DNA of 64,000 nucleotides from Janibacter sp. A1S7 (GTDB taxonomy: Bacteria > Actinomycetota > Actinomycetes > Actinomycetales > Dermatophilaceae). Made by a program: the position numbers and the translations under genes. Shown one piece after another: positions 9,416 to 18,166 of the stretch. Position 1 is the first letter of the stretch; each line of letters begins with the position of its first letter. The stretch is taken from positions 2,976,001 to 3,040,000 of the forward strand of contig NZ_CP144913.1 of assembly GCF_037198315.1 (NCBI RefSeq), written 5' to 3'. Under the pieces are notes generated by a model. It had not been told where the DNA came from and did no database searches. It saw nothing but the letters and a program-made list of their open reading frames with translations.

Positions 9416-10351
9416 ATGGGTGCAGGACACGATCACACCCCCGCCATCGAGACCGGCCACCCGGGGGACTTCCGCGCGAAGCTCGCCATCGTCTTCGTCA
9501 TCACGGCGGGCGTCGTGGTCACGCAGGCCGTCGGCGCGTGGCTCACCGGGAGCCTCGCGCTGCTGACCGACACGGCCCACGCCCTCACCGACGCATCAGG
9601 GCTGCTCGTCGCGCTCGTCGCCGGCACATTGATGCTGCGCCCCCCGTCGCCCGGGCGGACCTGGGGCTACCGACGCATCGAGGTGATCGCGGCGCTGGCC
9701 CAGGCCACCCTCCTGCTCGTCGTCGGTGCCTACGCGGCGGTGGAAGGCGTGCGCCGCCTCCTCGACCCGCCGACGATCCTGGCCGGGGAGCTGCTGGTCT
9801 TCGGTGTCATCGGTCTGGTGGCCAACGTCATCGCCATTGCCGTGCTCGCCTCGGGCCGGTCGGCGAACTTCAACATGCGCGCCGCCTTCCTCGAGGTGCT
9901 CAACGACGCCCTCGGCTCGGTCGGCGTGATCATCGCGGCGATCGTCATCTCGACCTCCGGGTACCTGCGGGCGGATGCCATCGCCGCCCTCTTCATCGCG
10001 GTGCTCATCCTGCCGCGCGCGATCAAGCTCATGCGCGAGACCTCGAGCGTGCTCATGGAGTTCGCGCCGAAGGGACTGGACCTGGACGAGGTCCACCACC
10101 ACATCCTGTCCGTGGAGCACGTGCGCGAGGTCCACGACCTGCACGCCTCCACCGTGGCAACCGGGCTGCCCACGCTCACCGCCCACGTCGTCGTGGACGA
10201 GGAGTGTTTCGTCGACGGGCATGCCGCCGAGGTACTGGCCCAGGTCAAGGAGTGCGTCGCCGAGCACTTCGACGTGGCGATCCACCACTCGACCATCCAG
10301 GTCGAGACACCGACGATCAGCAAGGATGAGCCGCGCTCGACCAAGCACTGA
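9416..10351 (+). CDS. cation diffusion facilitator (CDF) efflux transporter
   Basis: A 311-residue CDF transporter with about six membrane helices and a C-terminal cytoplasmic domain (from about residue 215) of the ZT_dimer type. It exports divalent metals, usually Zn2+, in exchange for protons. The helix-2 metal site HxxxD is present in LLTDTAHALTDASGLL. In helix 5 the usual histidine is a glutamate (FLEVLNDALGSVGV, ExxxD), so metal preference may differ from the zinc paradigm. The N-terminus is mildly histidine-rich (MGAGHDHTPAIETGH). It is followed 37 bp later by an EamA transporter gene on the same strand. Confidence 0.9.
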   Translation: MGAGHDHTPAIETGHPGDFRAKLAIVFVITAGVVVTQAVGAWLTGSLALLTDTAHALTDASGLLVALVAGTLMLRPPSPGRTWGYRRIEVIAALAQATLLLVVGAYAAVEGVRRLLDPPTILAGELLVFGVIGLVANVIAIAVLASGRSANFNMRAAFLEVLNDALGSVGVIIAAIVISTSGYLRADAIAALFIAVLILPRAIKLMRETSSVLMEFAPKGLDLDEVHHHILSVEHVREVHDLHASTVATGLPTLTAHVVVDEECFVDGHAAEVLAQVKECVAEHFDVAIHHSTIQVETPTISKDEPRSTKH

Positions 10352-10388
10352 CGGACACGACCCGGGGTCACCGGCGAGGATGGTCCCC

Positions 10389-11336
10389 GTGACACGGAGT
10401 ACGGGGACAACGACAGCGGTGGTGGCCGCCATCGGGGCTGCCGCGCTCTGGGGAACCACGGGCACCGCCCAGGCACTCGGTCCGGAGGGTACCCAGCCGG
10501 TCGTGGTGGGAACGTTGCGCATCGTCGCCGGTGCGCTGGCCCTGGCGCTGCTGGCCGTGGCGATCCGGCCCCGGAGCGGCCGGGCCCACCCCACCGTCCG
10601 GGCGGCACGGGTCCCCCAGCCGGTCGTCGTGCTGCTCGGCGGCCTCTGCGTCGCGGCTTACCAGGTGTGCTTCTTCGAAGGGGTCGCCCGCGCCGGGGTG
10701 GCGGTCGGTACGGTCGTGGCGCTGGGGACCGCTCCTCTCGCAACCGGTCTTCTCGGCCTCCTGCTGTCCGAGAGACCACGTCCCCGGTGGGCCGTGGCGA
10801 CGACCGGGGCGGTCACGGGTGTCGTCCTCCTGGTGGCCGGATCCGCCGGCGGGGCCGAGCGGGTCGATGCGCTGGGCATCGCCGCGGCCGTCGGCGCGGG
10901 TGTGTCCTACGCGGGCTACACGGTCGCCGCCCGCACGCTCCTGCTCCGGGGAGTACGCGGACTGGCCGTCGTGGCCGGCCTCTTCGTCACCGGCGCCGTC
11001 CTGCTGTTGCCCGCGCTCTTCTCGGCCGACCTGACGTGGCTGCGTGCCCCCGCCGGGTGGGCCGTGGTGCTCTGGCTCGGGATCGGCGCGACCGGGGTCT
11101 CCTACGTGCTCTTCCAGCACGGGCTGGCCCGGCTCTCCGCGAGCACGGTCGCCACCCTCTCGCTCGCCGAACCGGTCACGGCGACCCTGCTGGGAGTGCT
11201 CGTCCTGCGTGAGACCCTCTCGGCGCTCTCTGCCGCCGGTATCGCTGTGGCCCTGCTCAGTCTGCTGCTCGTGGCGGCTCCGGCGCACCGCCGTGGACGA
11301 CGCCTCGGCTCGAGGTCGGTGCCGTCCCCGCCATGA
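10389..11336 (+). CDS. EamA/DMT-family transporter
   Basis: A 315-residue drug/metabolite transporter with ten predicted helices in two EamA repeats (about 10-145 and 160-300). Motifs include AIGAAALWGTTGTAQALGP at the N-terminus and GVSYVLFQHGLARLSASTVATLSLAEPVTATLLGVLVL in the second repeat, which is the conserved DMT signature. The substrate is not predictable. I chose GTG 10389, with GCGAGGA 8 bases upstream, over the in-frame ATG at 10380. The stop overlaps the ATG of the PP-loop protein gene by 4 bp. Confidence 0.85.
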   Translation: MTRSTGTTTAVVAAIGAAALWGTTGTAQALGPEGTQPVVVGTLRIVAGALALALLAVAIRPRSGRAHPTVRAARVPQPVVVLLGGLCVAAYQVCFFEGVARAGVAVGTVVALGTAPLATGLLGLLLSERPRPRWAVATTGAVTGVVLLVAGSAGGAERVDALGIAAAVGAGVSYAGYTVAARTLLLRGVRGLAVVAGLFVTGAVLLLPALFSADLTWLRAPAGWAVVLWLGIGATGVSYVLFQHGLARLSASTVATLSLAEPVTATLLGVLVLRETLSALSAAGIAVALLSLLLVAAPAHRRGRRLGSRSVPSPP

Positions 11337-12031
11337 GGACAGTCGCCTTCCACTGGAGCGGCGGCAAGGACTCGGCCCTGGCCCTGACCGCCCTGCTCGA
11401 CGACGAGAGCGTCGTCGTCGACCGGCTGGTGACGACGGTCCTGCGTGAGAGCAGCGCCTCGACGGTGCACGAGATCCCGGTCGACCTGCTGCAGGCGCAG
11501 GCGGACAGTATCGGCCTGCCGCTGCAGACGGTGGTGATCCCGGGGCCGGGTCTGGGCGGATACGTCGAGGCGATGGACGCTGCCGCGACCCGGATGCGAA
11601 GGGAGGGCATCGACACCTTCGCCTTCGGTGACCTGTGTGCATCGGGGGTCCTCGACCACAAGGTGGCGCAGTTCGCGCCGCTCGGGATCGAGGTGCTCGA
11701 GCCCCTGTGGGGGCTGACCTCGCACGAGTGCGTGGAGAGGTTCCTCGCCTCGGGCATCCGCGCCGTCACCGTCGTCGTCGATGCGGCCGTGCTCGGTCCC
11801 GACGGCCTCGGGGTCGGCCTGGACCACGACTTCTTCGCCGACCTTCCCGCTGGTGTCGATCCGTGCGGGGAGCTCGGCGAGTTCCACTCCTTCGCGCACG
11901 ACGGTCCGCTCTTCCGGCGACCGGTCGACTTCGAGCTCACCGCACCGCGCCGGTTCGAGCAGGAGATCGGGACCACCGACGGGATGCGGACCTACACCTA
12001 CTGGTTGGCCACGCCCCGGGGACGCCGGTGA
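11333..12031 (+). CDS. diphthine-ammonia-ligase-like PP-loop ATPase
   Basis: A 232-residue protein of the adenine nucleotide alpha-hydrolase superfamily. It has the PP-loop SGGKDSALAL at residues 9-18, and FGDLCASGVLDHK and WGLTSHECVERFLASG, which match the Dph6/MJ0570 ATP-binding domain. Eukaryotic and archaeal Dph6 amidates diphthine on EF2; bacteria lack diphthamide, so the bacterial substrate is unknown. Coupling to the upstream transporter gene by an ATGA overlap suggests they form a two-gene unit. It converges with the lipid-kinase-like gene 31 bp away. Confidence 0.8.
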   Translation: MRTVAFHWSGGKDSALALTALLDDESVVVDRLVTTVLRESSASTVHEIPVDLLQAQADSIGLPLQTVVIPGPGLGGYVEAMDAAATRMRREGIDTFAFGDLCASGVLDHKVAQFAPLGIEVLEPLWGLTSHECVERFLASGIRAVTVVVDAAVLGPDGLGVGLDHDFFADLPAGVDPCGELGEFHSFAHDGPLFRRPVDFELTAPRRFEQEIGTTDGMRTYTYWLATPRGRR

Positions 12032-12062
12032 CCTCCCGGGCCGCAGCGCAGCAGCGACGCAG

Positions 12063-12938
12063 CTACACGAGGATGCGCAGCGCCTGCTGCCGGACGGTGA
12101 AGCTCATCGGTGTCCGACCGACGATGTCCCCGTCCGCGTAGACCCGCTGCCCGACGGGCGCACTGACCTCGATCTCCCGTCCCCGAGCCGCGCGGATGTC
12201 GACGCCGTCGATGTGGGTGCCCTTGAAGTACCGCGGCAGAAGCATCGGGTACTTCCACCGCGGTAGGCCCTCGACGGTGGTGACGTCGAGTTCCCCGTCG
12301 TCGAGGTCGGCGTCCGGGTTGACCTTCATCCCGGCGCCGTAGTGGCCCGAGTTGCCGATCGCCACACTCCACCCGGCGAAGGTGCGGCTGCGCCCGTCCG
12401 TCGTCATCGTGATCGAGGTCGACCGGGTCTCCAGCAGGGCCCGGGCTCCGCCGTAGGCGTAGACCAGACCTCCCGGCAGCCAGCCCGGAGCCTGGTTGGC
12501 GTGGTCGTTGGCGCGGGAGTCGTAGCCGACCGTGGCCACGCCGAGGAAGGGGGTGGCTCCCGCGTAGCCGACGTCCACCCTTCGCTCCGTGGCGAAGGGC
12601 AGCGCCGACGCCGCCTCGTCCAGGATCCGGGAGCCACCGACGGCTCGGATGAAGTCGCACCCACGACCGCCGGGCAGGGGCGCGACGAGCGCGTCGGATC
12701 GGATGGCCCCCTCCGCGACCCGGGCGAGCAGACCGTCGCCGCCCAGCGCGACGAGCAGCCGTCCGTCCGACCCTCCGGCCGCGGCGGTCTCGACCGCGTG
12801 CTCGGCGGACGTGGTCACCGCGACCTCGACCGACCACCCGTGCGCACGCAGGATGTCCGCCGCCACCGGGATCAAGGTCCTGGTCTCGCCGTTGCGCGCG
12901 GCGGGGTTGGCCACGATCAGGGCGTCCCGGATGCTCAT
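12063..12938 (-). CDS. diacylglycerol/sphingosine kinase-family lipid kinase
   Basis: A 291-residue lipid kinase of the DAGK catalytic fold (YegS/DgkB type). The N-terminus ALIVANPAARNGETRTLIP holds the conserved NP-A motif. VALGGDGLLARVAEGAI is the GGDG nucleotide-binding motif, with L in place of the common T after G. PLPGGRGCDFIRAVG corresponds to PLGTGNDFAR. The C-terminal domain carries the AGWSVAIGNSGHYGAGMKVNPDADLDDGELDV signature. It would phosphorylate a lipid or polyol hydroxyl at the membrane. Its ATG overlaps the stop of the upstream FAD-linked oxidase (ATGA), so the two are translated together. Confidence 0.88.
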   Translation of the reverse strand: MSIRDALIVANPAARNGETRTLIPVAADILRAHGWSVEVAVTTSAEHAVETAAAGGSDGRLLVALGGDGLLARVAEGAIRSDALVAPLPGGRGCDFIRAVGGSRILDEAASALPFATERRVDVGYAGATPFLGVATVGYDSRANDHANQAPGWLPGGLVYAYGGARALLETRSTSITMTTDGRSRTFAGWSVAIGNSGHYGAGMKVNPDADLDDGELDVTTVEGLPRWKYPMLLPRYFKGTHIDGVDIRAARGREIEVSAPVGQRVYADGDIVGRTPMSFTVRQQALRILV

Positions 12939-14602
12939 CCGCGGTCCCCCTCCTCGGGCAGGAGCTTGCCGGGGTTGAGGATCCCGGTCGGATCGAGCTC
13001 GGCCTTGATCGCCCGCAGGATCCGGATGCCGCCGTCGCCGATCTCCGTCCCGATCCACCGACGGTGGTCGGTGCCGACGGCGTGGTGGTGGGTGATGGTG
13101 CCACCGGCCTCGATCATCGCGGTGCCGGCGGCCGTCTTGACCCTCTCCCACTGGGCGATGGGGTCGCTCTCGCCGCTGGCCAGCACGGTGTAGTAGAGCG
13201 AGGCGCCACCGTCGCCGAGGTGGGAGATGTGGCACTGCACCCAGACACGACCCATCGACTCGGCGATCGCCGCCTGCACCCGGTCGTGGAGGTGCTGCAG
13301 GTTGTCCCACGTCGTCGCGGTCTCCACCGTCTCGACGAAGACGCCGCGGTCCATCAGGTGGTCGCGCTGGTACGGGCCACGGAAGCGGCCCCCCATCCAG
13401 TGCTCGGCGATCGAGTCGGTCATCCTGACCGCGCCGTGGCGCTTGAGGAGCGCGGCGAGCCGCTTGCGTCGGAACTTCAGCGTGGCCTTGTCCTCGGCCT
13501 CGAACTGGAAGACCGCGAGAGCGGGGTCGCGCCACCCGCGGGCCCGCATCAGCCCCATGCCGGCCATCCCGGGGATCCCGGCCTGCGCCATCACCGTGGT
13601 CGTCTCGTTGTGGTCGGACAACCGGGAGACGTCGGGCATGATCCCGTGGCCCAGCTCCTGCGCCAGGCCGCGGAAGGCGGCGAACCCGGTCTCGGTGTCA
13701 CGCAGCGCCCAGGTCTCCTGGTGCTCGATCACGGGCCGGCGGGCCAGCTGCACCGTGGCCTCGGTGACGACACCGAGGAGGCCCTCGCTGCCGATGACGA
13801 CGTCGAGCAGCTTCGGTCCCGCCGCTGTCTGGTTGGCCGGCGTCCGGCCACCGAGGACGACATCGCCGGTCGGGGTCGCCATGGTCACCGAGACGACGTT
13901 CTCCTCGAACCGGCCGTACCCGGACGAGGCCTGGCCGGCGCTGCGGGTGACGAGGTACCCACCGATGGTGGCCTGCTGGTAGCTCTGCGGGAAGTGGCCC
14001 AGGGTCAGGTCGTACCGCTGGAAGACCGCCTCGGCCTCGGGCCCGCGGGCACCGGCCTGCACGACCGCCGTCTGGGAGACCGGGTCGACCCGTGTGACGG
14101 CATTGAGGCGCCGCAGGTCGAGACTGATCACCGCGGCGAAGCGGCCGCGTACGGGGTCGACTCCACCGACGACGCTGGTGCCGCCACCGAAGGGGACGAC
14201 CGCCACCTCGTGCTCCACGCAGGCGGCGAGCAGCTCGGAGACCTCCCGTGAGGTGCCGGGGAAGACCACCGCGTCCGGGGCCCGGGATCCGTCGCCGGTG
14301 CGCAGGCGGTGCAGGTCCGGGTAGCTCTTGCCGCCGGCATGCTCCACGCGGTCGAGGTGCTCGGTGGAGACGTGCTCGTCGCCGACGACCGCGGCCAGCG
14401 CCGCCCGGGCGGAGTCCGTCAGGCGCACCGCGGGCAGGCGCACGTCCTCCAGCGCGACCGGCGGCGTCTCCCGCGCGGCCGGCTCGACCCCGCCGAGGAA
14501 CTTCAGCAGCGGCCAGCCACCGGTGGGCAGGGGCTTGACGTGCGCCGGGTCACCCCACCCGTGCCAGACGGAGCGCCGCGGAAGGTCGGTGAGATCAGCC
14601 AT
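12935..14602 (-). CDS. FAD-binding oxidoreductase, alkyl-DHAP synthase-like
   Basis: A 555-residue flavoprotein of the VAO/PCMH superfamily. The FAD domain has VVPFGGGTSVVGGVDPVRGRFAAVISLDLRRLNAV (about 150-185) and TIGGYLVTRSAGQASSGYGRFEENVVSV, and the C-terminal cap ends in GILNPGKLLPEEGD. Overall it resembles alkyldihydroxyacetonephosphate synthase, the ether-lipid enzyme, but actinobacterial homologues are not proven to make ether lipids. It is read with a lipid kinase and diverges, over 74 bp, from a glycerol-3-phosphate dehydrogenase, so a role in glycerolipid metabolism is plausible. The ATG at 14602 was chosen; the upstream extension overlaps the divergent promoter. Confidence 0.88.
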   Translation of the reverse strand: MADLTDLPRRSVWHGWGDPAHVKPLPTGGWPLLKFLGGVEPAARETPPVALEDVRLPAVRLTDSARAALAAVVGDEHVSTEHLDRVEHAGGKSYPDLHRLRTGDGSRAPDAVVFPGTSREVSELLAACVEHEVAVVPFGGGTSVVGGVDPVRGRFAAVISLDLRRLNAVTRVDPVSQTAVVQAGARGPEAEAVFQRYDLTLGHFPQSYQQATIGGYLVTRSAGQASSGYGRFEENVVSVTMATPTGDVVLGGRTPANQTAAGPKLLDVVIGSEGLLGVVTEATVQLARRPVIEHQETWALRDTETGFAAFRGLAQELGHGIMPDVSRLSDHNETTTVMAQAGIPGMAGMGLMRARGWRDPALAVFQFEAEDKATLKFRRKRLAALLKRHGAVRMTDSIAEHWMGGRFRGPYQRDHLMDRGVFVETVETATTWDNLQHLHDRVQAAIAESMGRVWVQCHISHLGDGGASLYYTVLASGESDPIAQWERVKTAAGTAMIEAGGTITHHHAVGTDHRRWIGTEIGDGGIRILRAIKAELDPTGILNPGKLLPEEGDRG

Positions 14603-14676
14603 GCGGGCATTGTGCCAAGTTGTACGATCCACGAACTGCCCGACAACCGTGACGCTCCACTCAGCCGAGGAGTCCA

Positions 14677-16209
14677 TTGAGCCCCCGGACCCCGTCCTCC
14701 AGCCTCAACCGCGAGCAGCGGCGCGAGGCCCTCGACCGGCTGGCCACCGACCGCTATGACGTCATCGTCGTCGGCGGTGGCGTCACCGGTACCGGCGCCG
14801 CGCTGGATGCCGCGTCCCGCGGTCTGCGCACCGCCCTCGTCGAGCGCGCCGACCTCGCCTCGGGCACGAGCCGCTGGAGCAGCAAGCTCGTGCACGGCGG
14901 GCTGCGGTACCTGGCCAAGGCCGACGTCCCGATCGCCCACCGCTCGGCGGTCGAGCGCCATCACCTGCTGACCCGGACCGCGCCGCACCTCGTACGTCCG
15001 CTGCGCAACATCGTCCCGGACACGACCGTGGTCGAGTCGCTCGCGTCCAATGCCGGCATCGTCCTCGCCGACGGGCTCCGCCGGGTCGCCGGGACCCCCG
15101 GCTCGATCCTGCCGACCCCCTCCCGGGTCTCGGCCGCCGGGGTCCGCGCGCTCGTGCCCGCGGCCCGCGAGGGCCTGCGCGGGATCATGTACTCCGACGG
15201 TCAGGTCGAGGACGACGCGCGTCTGGTGACCACCCTGGCCCGCACGGCCGCCGCCCACGGGGCGGACATCGTCACCTATGTCGACGCCGAGCCGCTCGAC
15301 GCCGATCGGGTGCGCCTGACCGACACCCTCTCCGGCACGACGATCGACGCCACCGGACACGTCCTGCTGGCCACCGGTGTCTGGAGCGGCGAGTACGAGC
15401 CGTCGATCGCCGTCACCCCCTCCCGCGGGTCCCACCTCGTGCTGCGGGCCGAGCGGCTGGGCTTCCCCACCGCGCAGCTGAGTGCGCCGGTGCCCGGGCA
15501 CTTCGGCCGCTTCATCTTCACCATCCCGATCAGCGGCGACCTGGTCCTCCTCGGCCTGACCGACGAAGGCGCTCCCGGCGCCGACCCCACCGCTCCCCCG
15601 GTCCCGCTGGCCGACGAGACCTTCCTGCTGGAGACGATGAGCACCGTGCTAGCCGAGCCGCTGACCCGGAGCGACGTCGTGGGTCGCTTCGCCGGCCTGC
15701 GGCCGCTGGTCACCCTCGCCGGCCGGGGCGAAGGGGGCGCCAGCGCCGACGCCTCCCGCGACCACCTGCTCATCGACGAGCCGGGACGCCCGATCACGAT
15801 CACCGGCGGCAAGCTGACCGAGTACCGGAAGATGGCCGAGGACGCGATCGACGCCATCGCAATCCGCGTCGGCGGTCCGGTCGCCCCGTGCCGGACCACC
15901 TCCCTTCCCCTCCTGGGTGCCGCGCCGCCACACCTGCTGGAGCGGGTCGCGGCCCCCACCCGGCTCGTGCGCCGCTACGGCACGCTCGCTCCCCGGGTGA
16001 CGGCGTTCGCGGAGGCCGATCCGGGTCTGGCCGAGCAGGTCGCGCCGGGCTGCCCGACCATCGGCGCCGAGTTCACCCACGCCGTCGCGCACGAGGGCGC
16101 CCTCACCGTCGAGGACCTGATCGAGCGTCGCACCCGGATCAGCTTCGTCGATGCGGACGTCACACGCGCCACCGCCGCCGCAGAGCGCGCGCTCGCACTC
16201 ACCGTCTGA
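14677..16209 (+). CDS. glycerol-3-phosphate dehydrogenase/oxidase (FAD)
   Basis: A 510-residue GlpD-family flavoenzyme. The dinucleotide-binding motif is DVIVVGGGVTGTGAALDAASRGLRTALVE (residues 28-56). SSKLVHGGLRYL and ITGGKLTEYRKMAEDAID are family landmarks, and the C-terminal DAO_C domain ends in ALTVEDLIERRTRISFVDADV. It oxidises glycerol-3-phosphate to dihydroxyacetone phosphate at the membrane, passing electrons to quinone or oxygen. It starts at TTG 14677, supported by GAGGAG seven bases upstream (14666-14671). Its position opposite the alkyl-DHAP-synthase-like gene makes DHAP a possible shared metabolite. Confidence 0.92.
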   Translation: MSPRTPSSSLNREQRREALDRLATDRYDVIVVGGGVTGTGAALDAASRGLRTALVERADLASGTSRWSSKLVHGGLRYLAKADVPIAHRSAVERHHLLTRTAPHLVRPLRNIVPDTTVVESLASNAGIVLADGLRRVAGTPGSILPTPSRVSAAGVRALVPAAREGLRGIMYSDGQVEDDARLVTTLARTAAAHGADIVTYVDAEPLDADRVRLTDTLSGTTIDATGHVLLATGVWSGEYEPSIAVTPSRGSHLVLRAERLGFPTAQLSAPVPGHFGRFIFTIPISGDLVLLGLTDEGAPGADPTAPPVPLADETFLLETMSTVLAEPLTRSDVVGRFAGLRPLVTLAGRGEGGASADASRDHLLIDEPGRPITITGGKLTEYRKMAEDAIDAIAIRVGGPVAPCRTTSLPLLGAAPPHLLERVAAPTRLVRRYGTLAPRVTAFAEADPGLAEQVAPGCPTIGAEFTHAVAHEGALTVEDLIERRTRISFVDADVTRATAAAERALALTV

Positions 16210-16298
16210 CGCCATCGCCCCGGATTGTCGCCTGAACCACCCTGCTGGACCCGGCCGTCGCGGACTCCTCGAGCGCGAACGGGGGTAGCGTCATCCGC

Positions 16299-17663
16299 GT
16301 GGCCCAGGGCACGATGAACACGCATCTGCTGAACCGTCTGGTGGCGAATCCTGCCCGAACGGTCATGATGGGCTTCGCCACGGTCATCGCCCTCGGCACT
16401 CTGGCCCTGTGGACGCCACTGGCCGCGGAGACGGGCGAGTCCACCGACGTCCTCACGGCGCTGTTCACCGCGACGTCGGCCACGTGCGTCACCGGTCTGA
16501 CCACCGTCGACACGGCCACCCACTGGTCGACCTTCGGTGAAGTGACCATCCTCGCGCTGATCCAGATCGGCGGCCTCGGCGTCATGTCGGCCGCGACCCT
16601 GCTGGTCATGGTCATCGGCCGCCGGTTGGCCGCCCCGGCCAACGTGCTGACCAGCGCCGAGTCACGCGCCATCTTCCACCGCACCCCGGGCGACGTCGTC
16701 CTCGGCATCGTCTGGTTCACCCTGGCCGTCGAGGTGGCGACCACCCTGGCGCTCTCGGTCCGGCTGCGCGTGGCCTACCACGACGGCTGGTCCGAGGCGC
16801 TCTATTCCGGCCTCTTCCACGCGATCTCGGCCTTCAACAACGCCGGTTTCGCCCTGCAGGCCGACAGCGCAGTGCCCTGGGTGGAGGACCCGTGGATGTG
16901 CGTGCCGATCATGGCATCGGTGATGGTCGGCGGACTCGGCTTCCCCGTGTGGTGGGAGGTGCTGCGGCACTGGCGCCAGCAGTTCCGGCGGTGGACGACA
17001 CACGCACGGATCGTCCTGTGGGGATCGCTCGTGCTGTGGATCGGCGGCGCGGGTGCCCTGGCCGCCTTCGAGTGGCGCAACGAGGACACGCTCGGCCCCT
17101 TGGGCACCGGGGGCAAGTTCCTTGCCGCGGCCTTCCAGTCCGTGGCCGCCCGCACCGCCGGCTTCAACAGCATCGACATCGGCGCACTGCACGAGGAGAG
17201 CCTGCTGCTGCTGGACGGACTGATGTTCATCGGGGGCGGCAACGCCGGCACCGCGGGCGGCATCAAGGTCTCGACCTTCGCACTGCTCGGTTTCGTCATC
17301 TGGGCCGAGCTGCGCGGCGAGCCCTCCGTGCGCGTGCTGCGCCGTCGGCTCTCCCCGGAGAACATGCGCCAGGCGTTGACGGTGGTCCTGCTGGGTGTCG
17401 GCCTCGTCGGTGGGTCGACGGCCATCCTGCTCGTGGTCACCCCCTTCACCCTCGACGCCGTGCTCTTCGAGGCGATCTCGGCCTTCGGCACCGTGGGGAT
17501 GTCGACCGGCATCACCGGCAGGCTCCCACCGAGCGGCGAGGTGATCCTCATCGGGATGATGTTCCTCGGTCGCCTCGGACCGCTGACCCTCGGCGCCGCA
17601 CTGGCGCTCCGCCACCGCCCTCGACGCTTCGAGGTCCCCCACGAAAGGGTTCTCGTTGGCTAG
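16299..17663 (+). CDS. TrkH/KtrB-family potassium channel subunit
   Basis: A 454-residue membrane protein with the repeated M1-P-M2 architecture of KtrB/TrkH. The selectivity-filter loops are visible as ATSATCVTGLTTVDT (first pore), ISAFNNAGFAL (second), VAARTAGFNSIDI (third) and ISAFGTVGMSTGIT (fourth). It moves K+ with Na+ or H+ and needs a cytoplasmic RCK ring. The start is GTG 16299; an alternative ATG lies 15 bases later. The gene overlaps the TTG of the RCK gene by 8 bp, so channel and regulator are translationally linked. Confidence 0.92.
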   Translation: MAQGTMNTHLLNRLVANPARTVMMGFATVIALGTLALWTPLAAETGESTDVLTALFTATSATCVTGLTTVDTATHWSTFGEVTILALIQIGGLGVMSAATLLVMVIGRRLAAPANVLTSAESRAIFHRTPGDVVLGIVWFTLAVEVATTLALSVRLRVAYHDGWSEALYSGLFHAISAFNNAGFALQADSAVPWVEDPWMCVPIMASVMVGGLGFPVWWEVLRHWRQQFRRWTTHARIVLWGSLVLWIGGAGALAAFEWRNEDTLGPLGTGGKFLAAAFQSVAARTAGFNSIDIGALHEESLLLLDGLMFIGGGNAGTAGGIKVSTFALLGFVIWAELRGEPSVRVLRRRLSPENMRQALTVVLLGVGLVGGSTAILLVVTPFTLDAVLFEAISAFGTVGMSTGITGRLPPSGEVILIGMMFLGRLGPLTLGAALALRHRPRRFEVPHERVLVG

Positions 17664-18063
17664 GTTCGACATCGCCGTCATCGGCCTCGGTCGCTTCGGC
17701 GCCGCCCTCGCGCTGCGTCTGGAGGGCGCAGGCCGTCGCGTCCTCGGCGTCGACATCGACGAGGCGGTGGTCGATGGCCTCGCCGAGGACATCGAGCACC
17801 TCGCCATCGCCGAGGCCCGGGACGAGGAAACCCTGCGTCAGCTCGGCATCACCCCCGACACCATCGTCGTGCTCGGGATGACGAACGTGGCTGCGTCCCT
17901 GATGACCGCGACGGCGCTGAACGAGCTCGGGATCCACGAGGTGTGGGCCAAAGCCGGCTCCCGCCAGCACTACGAGGCCCTGCTCCGCCTCGGTGTCACC
18001 CGGATCATCCAGCCCGAGCGTGACGCGGGCCTGTCGATGGCCGACGACCTCCTGCAGCGGTAG
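17656..18063 (+). CDS. short KtrA/TrkA-like RCK_N protein, lacking the C-terminal domain
   Basis: A 135-residue protein containing only the NAD-binding RCK_N Rossmann domain: FDIAVIGLGRFGAALALRLEGAGRRVLGVDID at the N-terminus, then NVAASLMTATALNELGIHEVWAKAGS and IIQPERDAG. Ordinary KtrA/TrkA proteins of this family carry a further TrkA_C (RCK_C) domain of roughly 70-80 residues, which is missing. The TAG stop follows LSMADDLLQR, and I find no continuation in other frames in the 103 bp before the next gene. It starts at TTG 17656 with GAAAGGG upstream and overlaps the channel gene. Confidence 0.85.
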   Translation: MARFDIAVIGLGRFGAALALRLEGAGRRVLGVDIDEAVVDGLAEDIEHLAIAEARDEETLRQLGITPDTIVVLGMTNVAASLMTATALNELGIHEVWAKAGSRQHYEALLRLGVTRIIQPERDAGLSMADDLLQR

Positions 18064-18081
18064 CGCCGGACCACCACGAGA

Positions 18082-18129
18082 GGCAGCAGGTTGTGCCTAC
18101 GCACGCCGGGACGTTCGGCACCTGTTGCC
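18082..18129 (+). terminator. possible stem-loop after the K+ channel operon
   Basis: GGCAGCAGGT (18082-18091) can pair with ACCTGTTGCC (18120-18129) with one G-U pair, and TGCC/GGCA pair inside. It lies 18 bp after the RCK gene stop and before the carboxyltransferase gene. There is no U-run. Confidence 0.4.
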
Positions 18130-18166
18130 CTGCCCCCGCAGGTCCGCCGTGGCTAGCCTCGCCAGC

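Noticed and set aside
18064..18166. Frameshifted remainder of the RCK_C domain
   Set aside because: I looked in all frames after the RCK_N stop and saw no RCK_C-like sequence before the carboxyltransferase gene.
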